A stretch of DNA of 38,117 nt from Brachionus koreanus (lineage: Eukaryota > Rotifera > Eurotatoria > Ploima > Brachionidae). Where the stretch lies: assembly GCA_016987375.1 (NCBI GenBank), contig PJRA01000272.1:1609018-1647134 (forward strand), in the 5' to 3' direction. Positions 1 through 10,737 of the stretch are shown piece after piece. Each line of letters begins with the position of its first letter. The stretch's first letter is position 1. The translations under genes were made by a program, and so were the position numbers. The notes under the pieces are model-generated. The model was not told where the DNA came from and searched no databases. It was given only the letters and a program-made list of their open reading frames with translations.

Positions 1-76
1 GTCTTCCTGCTTTGTCAGTTTAGTAAAACTAAACTTGACCGTAGAATATTAACTATTATTATTATTATTATTATTA
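1..76 (+). mobile_element. Possible 3' tail of a LINE ending in (ATT)n
   Basis: The first bases form an imperfect hairpin (GTCAGTTTAG and CTAAACTTGAC, about 16-39) followed by an (ATT)n run at about 54-76. The recognisable LINE fragment at 5587-6269 ends the same way, with a hairpin-like stretch and then a TTA-type microsatellite. The body of this element would lie upstream of the window. The link is inferred from layout, not from strong sequence identity; it could be a plain microsatellite. Confidence 0.3.
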
Positions 77-372
77 AAGAATGCGAATGGCAAAAAAAAA
101 TATCTTTTTAATTTATAAAAATATACCAATAAGTAACTTTTTAGCTGTATAATTATTTTTAATAACTTAATTTGATTTATTTCAACTTAATCTTAAAAAT
201 TAGTATTAAATTGCTTAGTTTTAAATTTTAACCCCGCACCATAATTTAAATTCGATTTTTTTTTAATAAAAAAACTATTTTTAATTATTTTGTTTTATTT
301 TTGAATTTTAATTATTTTTTTTTATTTTTGGGGTCAAGTAAGTATTTTCGGTTTCTGACCCAGCATTATTGT

Positions 373-491
373 AGGTTTTTTGAATTTTAAAGCCGCGTCA
401 AATCATGAAATTTGAATTTTTATGCACGCATCCCAAGGGGGGCGATTTTAACATTGGGCTGATGGTCGCTTATGCGTGCACTAAAACCTAA
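373..491. repeat. GC-richer imperfect fold-back
   Basis: TGCACGCAT (about 423-431) pairs with ATGCGTGCA (about 471-479). CCCAA and TTGGG form an inner stem, and TAGGTTTT and AAAACCTA form a loose outer stem. The patch is clearly richer in G and C than its surroundings. It may be an old MITE or a structured RNA; no protein is encoded and no target duplication was found. Confidence 0.35.
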
Positions 492-659
492 ATGTTATCC
501 CACGCACGATATCGCAAGGATTTACGGTAATTTACTAATATAAAAAATATCATTCCCTTGTAAACTTCTTTAAAATCTTTCCGATATAGAAATAATGGCA
601 ATTTAACTTTCTAGCCAACGATTAAAAGAACGTTTTTTGTATTCAAGACCAATGAATCG

Positions 660-725
660 CCTTACAACTTCAGCTTTAGGCAATTTTTGGTTTAAAAAGT
701 TGTAAGGTTTCGTAAGGTTGTAAGG
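660..725. repeat. 11-bp perfect hairpin with repeated GTTGTAAGG
   Basis: CCTTACAACTT (660-670) is the exact reverse complement of AAGTTGTAAGG (697-707), leaving a 26-nt loop. A second GTTGTAAGG follows at 717-725, with a CGTAAGG between them. No gene association is visible. Confidence 0.5.
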
Positions 726-1805
726 TTACATTTATTACTAACAACTTATCCAAAATTCAACTTTTGGAAAATTTATTTTTTAAAGCTAGGATCAGTCTGA
801 TTTTAAATTTTGAAAAGAATCGGGAAATGCCTTGTCCACTCTTATAGCAAATTAAACTTAACTTTTGTGCCACTTTTATTCTACACCCGATACACTGTTC
901 TATGTTTGTGAATTACTTTATATATTTTCTTTTTATTCAATTAAATGATTAAATTTCATAATTTCATAGTTTTCTAAACAGACAGCTCAGAATGATATTT
1001 GTTTCTAATTCTTCCTCTTTGTCTTCTTTCGTGGATTCGCAATAGTGTGTTTAGATTGAAGCAAATTTAAAAATGGTTATGATTATTAGGAGTTGAACAG
1101 TGAATTTATTCAAAATTGATAATTAATATTTAGGCGCTAAATTAAATTTTAACGTAAAAGATATTTCAATTTGTTGTTTCAAATCTACTAAAACATTTTC
1201 TGATCAATAATATGATTAAATTTGATAGAAAAATAAGCTAACTATAAATCTTATTTTTTGAAAAGTCATATAAAATATTTTTTTTACAAAGAGATTGAAA
1301 TAAAATGTGAAATTATTAAAATCCTAAACATACAGTAACCAGAAACCAAAAACTCGTTTTTTAATCACTTTTTATCTCCAAATTTTTTATTTTCCTCTCT
1401 TTAAATTCATGCAACTCATAGCAAGAATAAGGCCTAAAAATCTATATCAAATTAAGCAGTTAAATCAAAATTTTGAGATGTCATTAGAACTTGATCAAAT
1501 CGTAAATTATCAAATAATCATAAAAAAAATAGGGGAAAATATGTTATCTTCAATATATATACTATTATTCAAAATGTCTAAAAATTTAGACAACGAAAAA
1601 TTTTATGAATCATCCTAATATTTTCTACTTTAAAAGTAATTTTTAAAAGAAATTTAATAATCATAAAATATAGTCTAATCTAAAATAAAGATAAAAAACT
1701 TTAAATTTTGGAATTTTATTAAAAAATTTTTTCTTATTATTTGTGGAATAAAATTAAAAAGTAAAATTGTTTTATACTAAAAAATTAAAAACATTCGCTT
1801 CATTT
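726..1805. other. AT-rich stretch without recognisable gene
   Basis: Only homopolymer-rich AT sequence is seen. A 69-codon open frame near 1409-1618 has Asn/Ile/Lys/Leu composition expected by chance and no family resemblance. Confidence 0.5.
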
Positions 1806-2688
1806 TCAGTGACAATCTTCATTTAGATCGATTTTTGTACGCCTCACACCAAAAAAGAAAAAACCTATTCCAATGCCTATTAGAATACTCAAGCATAACC
1901 AATAATTATAAGTCATAAAGGCGAGCATAATAAAATAGCTGATAGAAAATTGAATTACATGAAGAATTGTTTGAATTAAATGTTCAATACTCAATAATTT
2001 CCTAAAAAAAATAAATTAATTTTTAAAAAATTCAATCAAATTTCATAAGACCCGAGTAAATTTTAGTCATTATTTAAAAATTTCAAGACTTAAACAGTAT
2101 TACAAATAAAATTTTATAAAATAATTATCTTTATAATCTTTAAAAATTTAATCAACTTTTAAAATAAATTTATTTGTTGAGACTTTTATGGGAAATCAAC
2201 CGGGCTTTTTGAAGTTTGAATACTTTAATATACTCTTTATAAGTTTGTTGTCTGTTGGTGGATTGGATCTTGCTAGTTTGCATTTCTACCTCAACTTTGC
2301 GATTTTTAATTAGCCTACTAGCCGTTATTTTGTCTCGAAATAGTTTCAAAGCTTCATACGAAACAGCAATTATCATCAAAGCAAAACATGATATCAAAAG
2401 ATCTAAAAAAAAAATAAAATAATCTTATAAAAAAAATTAATTTCTTATACCAGTTAAATTGTTAGTTTTCCAGCCAGGAAATACGATTATTTCTTTAAGA
2501 CCAGCATGCATTATCATCTAAAAACAAAAAAATAGATTTATACCGTTTTCAAAGCTATTTAATTAATCAACCATCATTTGATGCCCAGAATGGTCATGTC
2601 CAGAGTGGTCCATTGAAGAAGAGGTGTGGTCAGTGTGCGGATCTACTGTCGTACTCATTGTGCCATGAACGTGATTCTGCTGAGACAT
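1806..2688 (-). CDS. Ctr-type high-affinity copper transporter (SLC31 family)
   Basis: Probable plasma- or endomembrane copper(I) importer working as a homotrimer. Four exons give 193 aa: 2688-2572, 2517-2451, 2402-2201 and 2001-1806. The N-terminus is rich in His and Met (HTDHT, MDHSGHDHSGHQMM) and would bind copper outside the cell. TM1 (LLISCFALMIIAVSYEALKL) is followed by a charged cytosolic loop. The last exon holds TM2 with the family's M-x3-M motif (MLAFM) and TM3 with a GxGxG packing motif (GIGIG). The C-terminus ends in D-C-H, close to the HCH end of human CTR1. Length matches the family's roughly 190 aa. Two of the three donors are GTTGAT, a weak form; the third, chosen by frame, joins ..KAR to KLLSIEHL. 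The family call is firm; the exon 1 and exon 3 donor choices are less certain. Confidence 0.88.
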
Positions 2689-4478
2689 AATTTTAGATTA
2701 ACTTATTTTCTTTCAACTTTTTAAAAATTCACATTAAAATTTGTGAAATAAGTAAAAAAAAATTTTTTTTATATATTTTCTAAATTATCTTTTGAAAAGT
2801 CTATTATTTCAAAGCGTAATTATAGTTTATAAAGAATTTTAAGATTAATTTTAGGGCTGCAAAAATAGGATGATATCAAGGTGAATTAAAATAAAATTAA
2901 ACTTTGGATTTTATTTGTTTTTTTTTGAAAGGTTTTTTAAAAAAGAAAGCATTTGAACACTTTTTGGATATCAAACTTTTACTCTTAGTTTTATTTTGTT
3001 TAGTTTGATTTATCACATAATTAGTGGTATTTTTATTAAGAGAAAACTTTTAAATAGAATAAATATCTTTTATTGTATTTTGTTTTGAGCTATTCAAGAA
3101 TAAAAATTGGATAGACGCTTCAGGCTCATTTTTAAGTGCCCAATTAATTTTATCAGGTCAGTGCAAGAAAATTTTAAAAAATGCATTTCGGCTATGATTC
3201 AGCAATTATGTTTGAATCAAAAATTAAACTTGAGATTTTCCAAAAAATTTAGATATTATCGATAAAAAGCATCCAATTTAATTTGCCATTTTCTCATTCA
3301 TTTATCTATACTTTTAAAAAAGAATAAGCAAATTTTGAAAATTGAGGTAAAGGTAATCAGTGTTAGAACAATTTTTTTTAAAGTCTTTTAACATTGTAAA
3401 TTTGTTTCTTTTTTTTTCCTAAAAACATTCAAAATTAATTTTTTATATTTTCTACGAGTATAAAAACAAACAAATAAAATTTTTTTGGTTAATTTTGATT
3501 AAAAAAGGTGAGAAGAAAAAATTTTTAATTTTAATTCAACTCAATAAAGTTGCAATGGTCGAGTAATGCGAAGGTCGAATGCCCGCAATCTGAGGAATCT
3601 CTTTTCAGTTCTATGAGTGAATGTTCAAATTTCGCTTCAAAAAGAGTAACTCCTTTCTGCTGGCTACAAATAACTGATTTCTAATTAGAATTAATTCCGT
3701 TATTTGGGATAGCTTTTTAACTGCATTTTCGCAAATTATTTCGTAAATATTCAATATCATTAATAAAATGATATTTCACTGTAATCTACTCGATCAAAAT
3801 CAATTATTCAATTTAATTATTTTTATTTTTTTCTCATGAAATATTTTTTTTTATAAAACTTATATATCTAATTGATTAAAAAATTAATTGGCATCTCGGA
3901 TTACTAATCACTTAACTGAATATAGAAATAAAATTTTTGAAAATTTGAAATATAAAGTTTTTTCTAAATAAATAATTATATTTTATCAATTAATAAAAAA
4001 ATATTTTTTAATTTTATTTTTGTACACGGTCATCAAAACTGCCGGAACTATTTTTTGGCGGTCCTATAGCCGACGGGACTCAACGCTAATTTAAAATAAT
4101 TTATTAAAGCAGTTTTAAGGAGATTTTTATTTTAAATTTATTTACTTGATTTTAAAGCTAACATATCAGCTAAAATCATAAAGAAATTATTGAAAAAATT
4201 ATTATTTTATTTAATGCTAAAAAATTTATAATTAGTGAATATTTGTTTCGTAAAAAATTTAGTCTATACTTATCAGATTTATTTTAAATTTTTTAACATT
4301 TATCAAATTAAATTAAAAAAATAAAATTTCTAATCTAGCGCTATCACATTTGAACTTTAAACAAACAGAGCATAAAATTAAACCATAAAAACTTGATAAC
4401 AAAAAGACTAAATAAAAACTGTTATCATCATTTATGTAATGAAAATGTATTCACAAGAATTTATCCACAAATATATTT
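2689..4478. other. Upstream flank of copper transporter; no gene seen
   Basis: AT-rich sequence. A GC-richer patch at about 4026-4086 contains an imperfect GCC/GGC hairpin (ACTGCC and GGCGGT) and may be a transposon remnant. No open frame of note and no RNA gene recognised. Confidence 0.45.
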
Positions 4479-5481
4479 GGGTCTTGCCTGTTATGTGACC
4501 AAGGGGGTCATGTAATATGTGACCTAATCACTTATGTCAGTTTGGTGACCGGATATTTTTTTTTCGGATCACATAAGTTTGGGTCACACATTATATGACC
4601 ATAATTTTCTTTCTTATATTTTTTAATTTAAACCAAAATATTTTGGTGATCCATGTTATTATTTCGCGATTTGATACAACTTCAAAATTGATCTTTCCAT
4701 TTTCTTCCTGGCTTTTTCGCTTTCCCAGGCCAAATGTCCAAACTTGTGGACGTTTTAAATCCTTTTCTAATTAGTAAATAAATGGTTAAAATAAATCTTT
4801 TTATTTTTTTTTATATCAAACCCTTGTGATGTTTCACTTTAGCTTACAAAGATTCGTCTATCTCAACGATCAAAATAATCCTCAACGGCTTTCGAAATAA
4901 TGAAAAAAATGACTCAAAATATATAGTTTTATAAGTTGTTCATTGAGAACACCACCACGATAAAAGGTCAATTTTTAGGATTTTTTCCACGCTTTCGTTA
5001 CTTCAATTCCATCTTTTTACCTTTTTTCAAGCAGGAATCATTTGTAGAATTTTGAATTGGTAAAATTATCCCTAACGAAACCAAATAATTGAATAATTCG
5101 CGATTTTCTTAATCCATTTTATTAATTTTTTCAAAAATAAATCACTGTTTTTCAAAAAGTTGCAAGAAGATTTCAAATTTACTACATCATTTTTTTTTAT
5201 TATTTTTTATTTAGCTTATTTTAGCATGAGAAGCGAAATTTAAAATTTTTGTCTTTAGAAATTTGGAATTATTTAAATTTTAGTGATCCATCAGAATACT
5301 TTTGATGACCCATTTAAATATTTTGGTGACCTATAAATTTGTAAATTTTTGGTAACAATGGTCATAAAATGTGTGACCCAAACTTATGTGACCCGAAAAA
5401 AAAATATCCGGTCACCAAACTGACATAAGTGATTAGGTCACATATTACATGACCCCCTTGGTCACATAACAGGCAAAACCC
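4479..5481. mobile_element. Non-autonomous DNA transposon with long TIRs (hAT-like by duplication size)
   Basis: A 1003-bp element bounded by 124-bp terminal inverted repeats (4479-4602 and 5358-5481) that differ at about three positions. It is flanked by an identical 8-bp direct repeat ATATATTT (4471-4478 and 5482-5489). The TIR begins GGGTYTTGCCTG and carries repeated TGTGACC/GGTCACA units, likely transposase-binding sites. Further TGATCC and TGACC copies lie at about 4645-4655 and 5285-5330. No transposase is encoded. Eight-bp duplications are typical of hAT and P superfamilies; the terminal sequence does not by itself decide between them. The near identity of the TIRs suggests fairly recent insertion. 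Confidence 0.88.
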
Positions 5482-5586
5482 ATATATTTATCTAAAGTTA
5501 AAAATAAAAAAATATTCGTTTACTATTTACTTATATATGCTTAAAGCTATCAAAATTAGTAGAAAGACATATTTAAGGTTTTCATT

Positions 5587-6269
5587 GTGCTTGGTCAATT
5601 GGCAAAAGTGTTTGAGTATTGGACAATAAAGACGTTCAAGTTGTTGTATGTAGCGTTTGTGCGGCCTCATTTAGAATATGCTGTCAGTGCATGGTGTCCA
5701 ACAACAAAGAAGATCATAAAGCTACTTGAAAATGTGCAAAGAAGAGCAACAAGGTTGGTAAGGTGTATTAGACATTTATCGTACGAGCGTAGACTCGAGG
5801 TTCTTGGGCTTACAACTATGGAAGTGAAGAGAGGTAGAGCAGATTTTATAGAGTATTTCAAGATCACAAATGGTTTGAGTATTGTTGACCTTCATAATCA
5901 CAACAAACTGGCTAACTCTATATCAATTGATGGCCCTGCTGGTAGTATTAGAGGGCACAAACACCAACTTGCAAGGCAGTTCACTAGAAGTACGCCAAGA
6001 GAGAACTTTTTGACAAATAGAGTGGTTAAGAGTTGGAACGAGCTACCACCGGAGGCTTTGCAATCCAAGACAAAAACGGCATTTAAACGGATGATCCATA
6101 AACTGAAATAAACTTAATTGAAATTAAACAAAAACAAACATTTTAGTAACTGAAGTATAATCAAAGACAGCTACTATAGCGAGCCCTATAGGTTTCGTTT
6201 ACAGGGTAAAACCTGTCGTAACTTATTCTTATTCTTATTCTTATTATTATTATTATTATTATTATTATT
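5587..6269 (+). mobile_element. 5'-truncated LINE with 3' tail
   Basis: An open frame of 174 codons (5587-6111) is the C-terminal part of a non-LTR retrotransposon polymerase, CR1/Jockey-like. It contains LLYVAFVRPHLEYAVSAW, the QRRATRLV block, a YERRLEVLGL block and the terminal VVKSWNELPPEAL segment. The catalytic core lies upstream in such proteins and is absent, so this is a 5'-truncated insertion. The frame has no stops, so the copy looks young. The 3' UTR ends in a TTATTC/TTA microsatellite (about 6222-6269), usual for this type of element. It lies about 100 bp beyond the 4479-5481 transposon. Confidence 0.87.
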
Positions 6270-7261
6270 GGATTTTTCAAAACTAAAATTAATATTTATA
6301 AAAAAAATTCTCTAAATAAATTAACAATATTTTAAATTTATTTGGAAAAATTTTTTTCTTCAAATAAATTCATTTAAAATTTATCAGATTTATGAACATA
6401 TGTATTCTTTAACTCTCTGTTTCATTATATTTTTCTTTAATATTTTGATATTTTTTTACAATTTTTTGTTTTTACTTTTAAAAAAATGAAGATTTTCAAA
6501 GAGAATATATTATTGATAATCAATAATTTTAGTGATTGAAAAGCTTTGAATTCAAATGATCAAGGTTCAAAATAAACAAGATAAGATCTTTCAAATTAGA
6601 TTTAAAAAAAAATATATTTAAAATAGCATTTTTAAATTGATTAAAAAGTCGTATTAAAGTTGTAAATCTACTGATAAAACAATGGTGACCAAGAGAAAAA
6701 TTTTACATTATTATATATCTGACAACCATCACTGACTGAGCCAAGCACTGCAAATACTCTTATTTTTTTGGATAACTTAAAGAATTCATGTTTTTTACTC
6801 AATGATTTATAATAAAAAAATTATAATCTTTAGTGAATTCTTAAGTCAAAATTAACAATTCTTTAGTACTGTTTATTTAAAATTTTATTTTTTTCAAGAC
6901 TAAGAGTTAAATCTTGAATAACAAATACTTAACAAGTTATAAATGCAATCGGATGATTGATAGAAATTGAATATCAACAAACTAGAAAAAGAGTCCAAAC
7001 TACGACAATCTATAAATAAATGATCACACAAATACACAAATTATGAGAAAAATAATCTTAAATCTTTAGGTAATTTACTGTAGCTTATCACTATTATTAT
7101 ATCTTCTTTAAATTGATTAATTTATTTATTTATTTGTTTTACTGTATTGAGCTAATTCTCCATTAGAGCAAAAAAAATAAAATATAAAATAATAAAAATA
7201 AAAAAATATTAAAAAAGTTTATATATCTTATGGGAAAAAAGAAGAAATAGTAAGGCAGCAA
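6270..7261. other. AT-rich intergenic stretch; nothing recognised
   Basis: Low-complexity AT sequence between two LINE fragments. No frame or structural RNA could be supported. Confidence 0.45.
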
Positions 7262-8430
7262 TTACACAGTGGTGTCGGGTATTCGATATATCAATGATTC
7301 GAAGTCTGCTTTAGATTCTTCCACAATTCTAACTACCAATGAAACAGAATGACTCAGACATTCTCTCAAATTTCTTTCGCTCAACTCATAAAGTCGTTGC
7401 GAGACTGTTAGTAGTTTAAGTTCATTAAAGGCCTCGTTAATATTGGAAGGAGTATCAAATCTTAATTTTAGAATAGCTGTTTTAGGCTGCTGAATTTTGA
7501 ATTACTTCTAATTTTTGATATTAGTTTCAGAAAGAAAATAAGGAAAAATTTAATCTAAAATAGATCCGATCGAATACTTGTAAAGGTCTTCTAATGTGTT
7601 AAATCTTAGGTCCCATTTTTTATTAAAAAATTTTAATTAAATTCAACACAGAATTACAACGTTCCCTATTATCATTGAAGTAAAAGTTAATTTACTATCA
7701 AATTTAATAATTAATATTTCTTTTTGGCTTTAGTTTTGATTTTCATACATTCTTAGATAAAAATCTGTATTTCTCTCTATTGGTTCTTTAACTAGCTTGT
7801 CTGCCGTTTTTTGATGTTTTCCAACACCTGATTGCTATTGAATTTACAATGAGTTTTTTTCTAAAAAATGATACAATCTTGAATAGATTATACGTTCAAG
7901 AAGTTTGCCAAGACAACTGGTAATACTAATTGGTCGATAATTAGATGGATGCTGTGTTAAAGAGGATTTTTTAGGTATCATGGTGATATTGGCAGTTTTT
8001 CATGATTTAGAGACTATACATTCTTTGATTTAGGATACTATTAAATTAGAAATTTTAAATTTAAAGCATGGTATTTCTTTAAAAAAAGAAATTTATTAAA
8101 ACAAATTATCAGAATATTCTGGATAAATGATGAAATTAGATAAACCAAATGCAGGTTTCGAAGACAACGAACAATCACATCTTATTAAGTTGATTTTCAA
8201 AAATGCTCGAAGCCTGTGAAACCTGAAGATAGTCTATCATTTAGATGAGAAGATGTTTGGTCGTTATTTCCATTGATGAAACAAAAAAGCTGACAATATT
8301 GAATTACTTGAAGATTCCAAAAAAATAATTCCTTTGTTAAAATGATTTTTTCATTTATTTTGTCTAAAATTATCGTGCTTATTCTTTTCATAGTCAAGCA
8401 CCTAAAATAAAAAATCTGAACATGAAACAC
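7262..8430 (-). pseudogene. Degenerate LINE reverse transcriptase, internally deleted
   Basis: Translating the minus strand in pieces gives non-LTR reverse transcriptase blocks in the right order. From about 8430 to 8150 come SSGFTGFEHF and KPAFGLSNFII (fingers region). From about 8010 to 7850 come TMIPKKSS, PSNYRPISITSC and LGKLLERIIYSRL. From about 7490 to 7262 comes the thumb/C-terminal block with LRFDTPS, RLYELSER and a terminal stop. Stops and frameshifts break the frame, and the palm with its metal-binding aspartates is missing between 7850 and 7500. It differs clearly in sequence from the fragment at 5587 and represents another family. It has no coding capacity. Confidence 0.8.
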
Positions 8431-8529
8431 ACCAAATTATAATAAAAGTTAAAAAATCGATTTTTTTTTTCAAATTATGTAAAAGTAAAGGATTAAAAAG
8501 GAAAAATAAAAACTATTCTCTGTTACTGG

Positions 8530-8740
8530 AAATTGAATAACCAGGAATTTAATACCTTGAGTGAAGAGATAAGCATCATTCGATTGCGATCTTTAATTAA
8601 TATAATCAATACCTTGAAACGCCATCAGCTAAAGGAAAAATATCGACATGCTTTCTTTATGTAGTCTTGTCTTGCTGAAACATGCACTCTCTTGGTTCTA
8701 TGATGCGTCAAACCCTGGCCTTTTTTGAAGAATAAAATAA
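8530..8740 (-). pseudogene. Possible Tc1-type transposase remnant
   Basis: On the minus strand one frame reads CMFQQD followed by KHVDIF, and another frame downstream reads DRNRMMLISSLK. This resembles the FQQDN...SPDLNPIE region of Tc1 transposases. The match needs frameshifts and is short, so it may be chance. Confidence 0.3.
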
Positions 8741-10737
8741 ATTTTCATTTATTTTCTAAAATTTATTTCAAAAAATAAATCAACTAAATTTTTCTTTTAG
8801 AGAACCTTCTATGCTTAAAATTCCTGTTAGCATTTTAATTGGTTTATTGATTTTTTTCTTCCTCGTCACTTTAGTTTCATGAGAAAAAATAAAATATGAA
8901 CGAATTTTTCCATTTTTGTCTTCCATTTTTGGGCTCATAAAAGAATTTTATCGATTTTTCATGTTTTATAGCTCTATTGGATTGAAATTTATTTGCAATG
9001 AAATAATGCTAATCGAATTTTTTTTTTCTTCTATACCATTTTTTCATTTTTGTCAACCTTAATAATAAGCTCTCTATTGGTTTGAAAGATTATGAAAAAT
9101 TTTTCGAGGGAATTGTCAATTCTCAAATTTAAATTCTATTACCTGATATGTCTCATTGAAGACAGTTTGAAATCGATAGCTTTGAAGACATCTTGATAAA
9201 AAAAACTGATCTGCAACTCATCTAAAATTAACACGTGTCTCATCTTTGAAAAATTTGGCCAAAATTGTTGGAAATCTGAATGGCTTCTGTTTTAACACAA
9301 TACTTTTAAATGATCTTGTAAAATTATGCCATTTGTCTTATTTTAATTATTGATAAATTTTTTTGATCTGTATCACGAAACAAAAATGATTTACTAATTA
9401 TTTTGAATAATGAATTTCCAATAGATTATAAAAAATTTTAAGTTAATAAAAACTTTCATTTAAAAAATAATAATTGATTGATAATGTTTAAAATTCAAAA
9501 ATTCAATTTTAAATTGGTGATTGAAAAAATTCAAACTGTCAATAATGCTCAAGTCACTCGAAACTACAAGATTGAATTAATAGAAACGTAAAATTGAATT
9601 AAGAGAAGGAAGTCTCTTCTTTCTCATAAATAAAATATCGATTTGATTGAGATTTTTATTAATTAATGTAAAATATTTCAAAATTATCTAGTTTCAAAAA
9701 TAAAGATTTTTTTTTAAACATGATATGATAAAGCAATTTTGAAATTAACTTTAATTTATAATGATACATTGCCTCATCGGAAGCTAGTGACTTGAAAATC
9801 TTATTTTATTTAAGGAAATTATTCAAAAATCAATTAATTTCAAATATTGAATGAGATAAGAAAAATTTTATTCAAATATTTAGCTAATTGATTTAAAATT
9901 TTATAATTTAATATTTTATTTTTTTTTTAATTTATTTTCAAATTAAGTTCAAATGAAAAAGATAAAATTACACTTTCAATTTTTAGTTTTTGACTTTTTA
10001 TTCTTAATAAAAAAAAAATGGAATTTTATTTAATGTTGCACATTTTTACACTCAGACTTGTTTATGCAGCGAATAAGTCTTTCAAGAAAAAAAATTAAAC
10101 TAATCTTTAGTTTGATAATTTTCTTAAATGATTAAAAAAAAAGGGGAAAAAAAGCTAAAATTATTGTCGCAAACGGAACAAGCAATAAATTATAATTGAG
10201 TTTTCTTTCGTCTGAAGGATTTTTCAAGTTTCTGATTTAGTCAATAAAAATTTTAAATCAATTATAAAAGCTTAATGCAAGCTTCATTAAAAAATATTTG
10301 TTTTAATCGTATTTGAACTAGAGCAATTGCTAAAGGTCTGATCTTTGATTCTTTGAAGCTTTGTAAAGCGTTAGTTGAAGATTATTGTAATAAACTATTT
10401 GTTTTATTTTGTAATCATGACCCTATTTTAATCATATATTAATAAAATCATGTTAAATACTCTTTAAAACTTACTTAATCAAGTTCCCAGCAGATTTCTG
10501 ACAATAAATTATAAATTTAAATTAAAAAAAAAAAAACATCACGCCGAACACATTAAAGCTTTGATTTTTGTGTTCAATCTCAGCCTTATCTTTTCAAATT
10601 AGATCTTCGGGATTTATTCCACTCTCGAGAATATTTGAAATTAAAATTTTCTATCTGAACGGCTCATTTGTCTATATTTCTATATTAGTTTAATTTTATT
10701 CAATCTCAATAAACAATTTAGAAGAATTGATCTATAA
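8741..10737. other. AT-rich stretch upstream of the receptor gene
   Basis: Two kilobases with no convincing coding sequence or repeats. A minus-strand frame near 9090-9320 was considered and not accepted. The promoter of the receptor gene at 10738 presumably lies in the last part, but no element could be singled out. Confidence 0.4.

Noticed and set aside
1409..1618. 69-codon open frame
   Set aside because: Composition is typical of random AT-rich sequence; no domain, no splice partners.
9090..9320. Minus-strand frame with HVLILDEL, vaguely like a P-element/THAP transposase
   Set aside because: One short, frame-broken match; could not be supported by neighbouring blocks.
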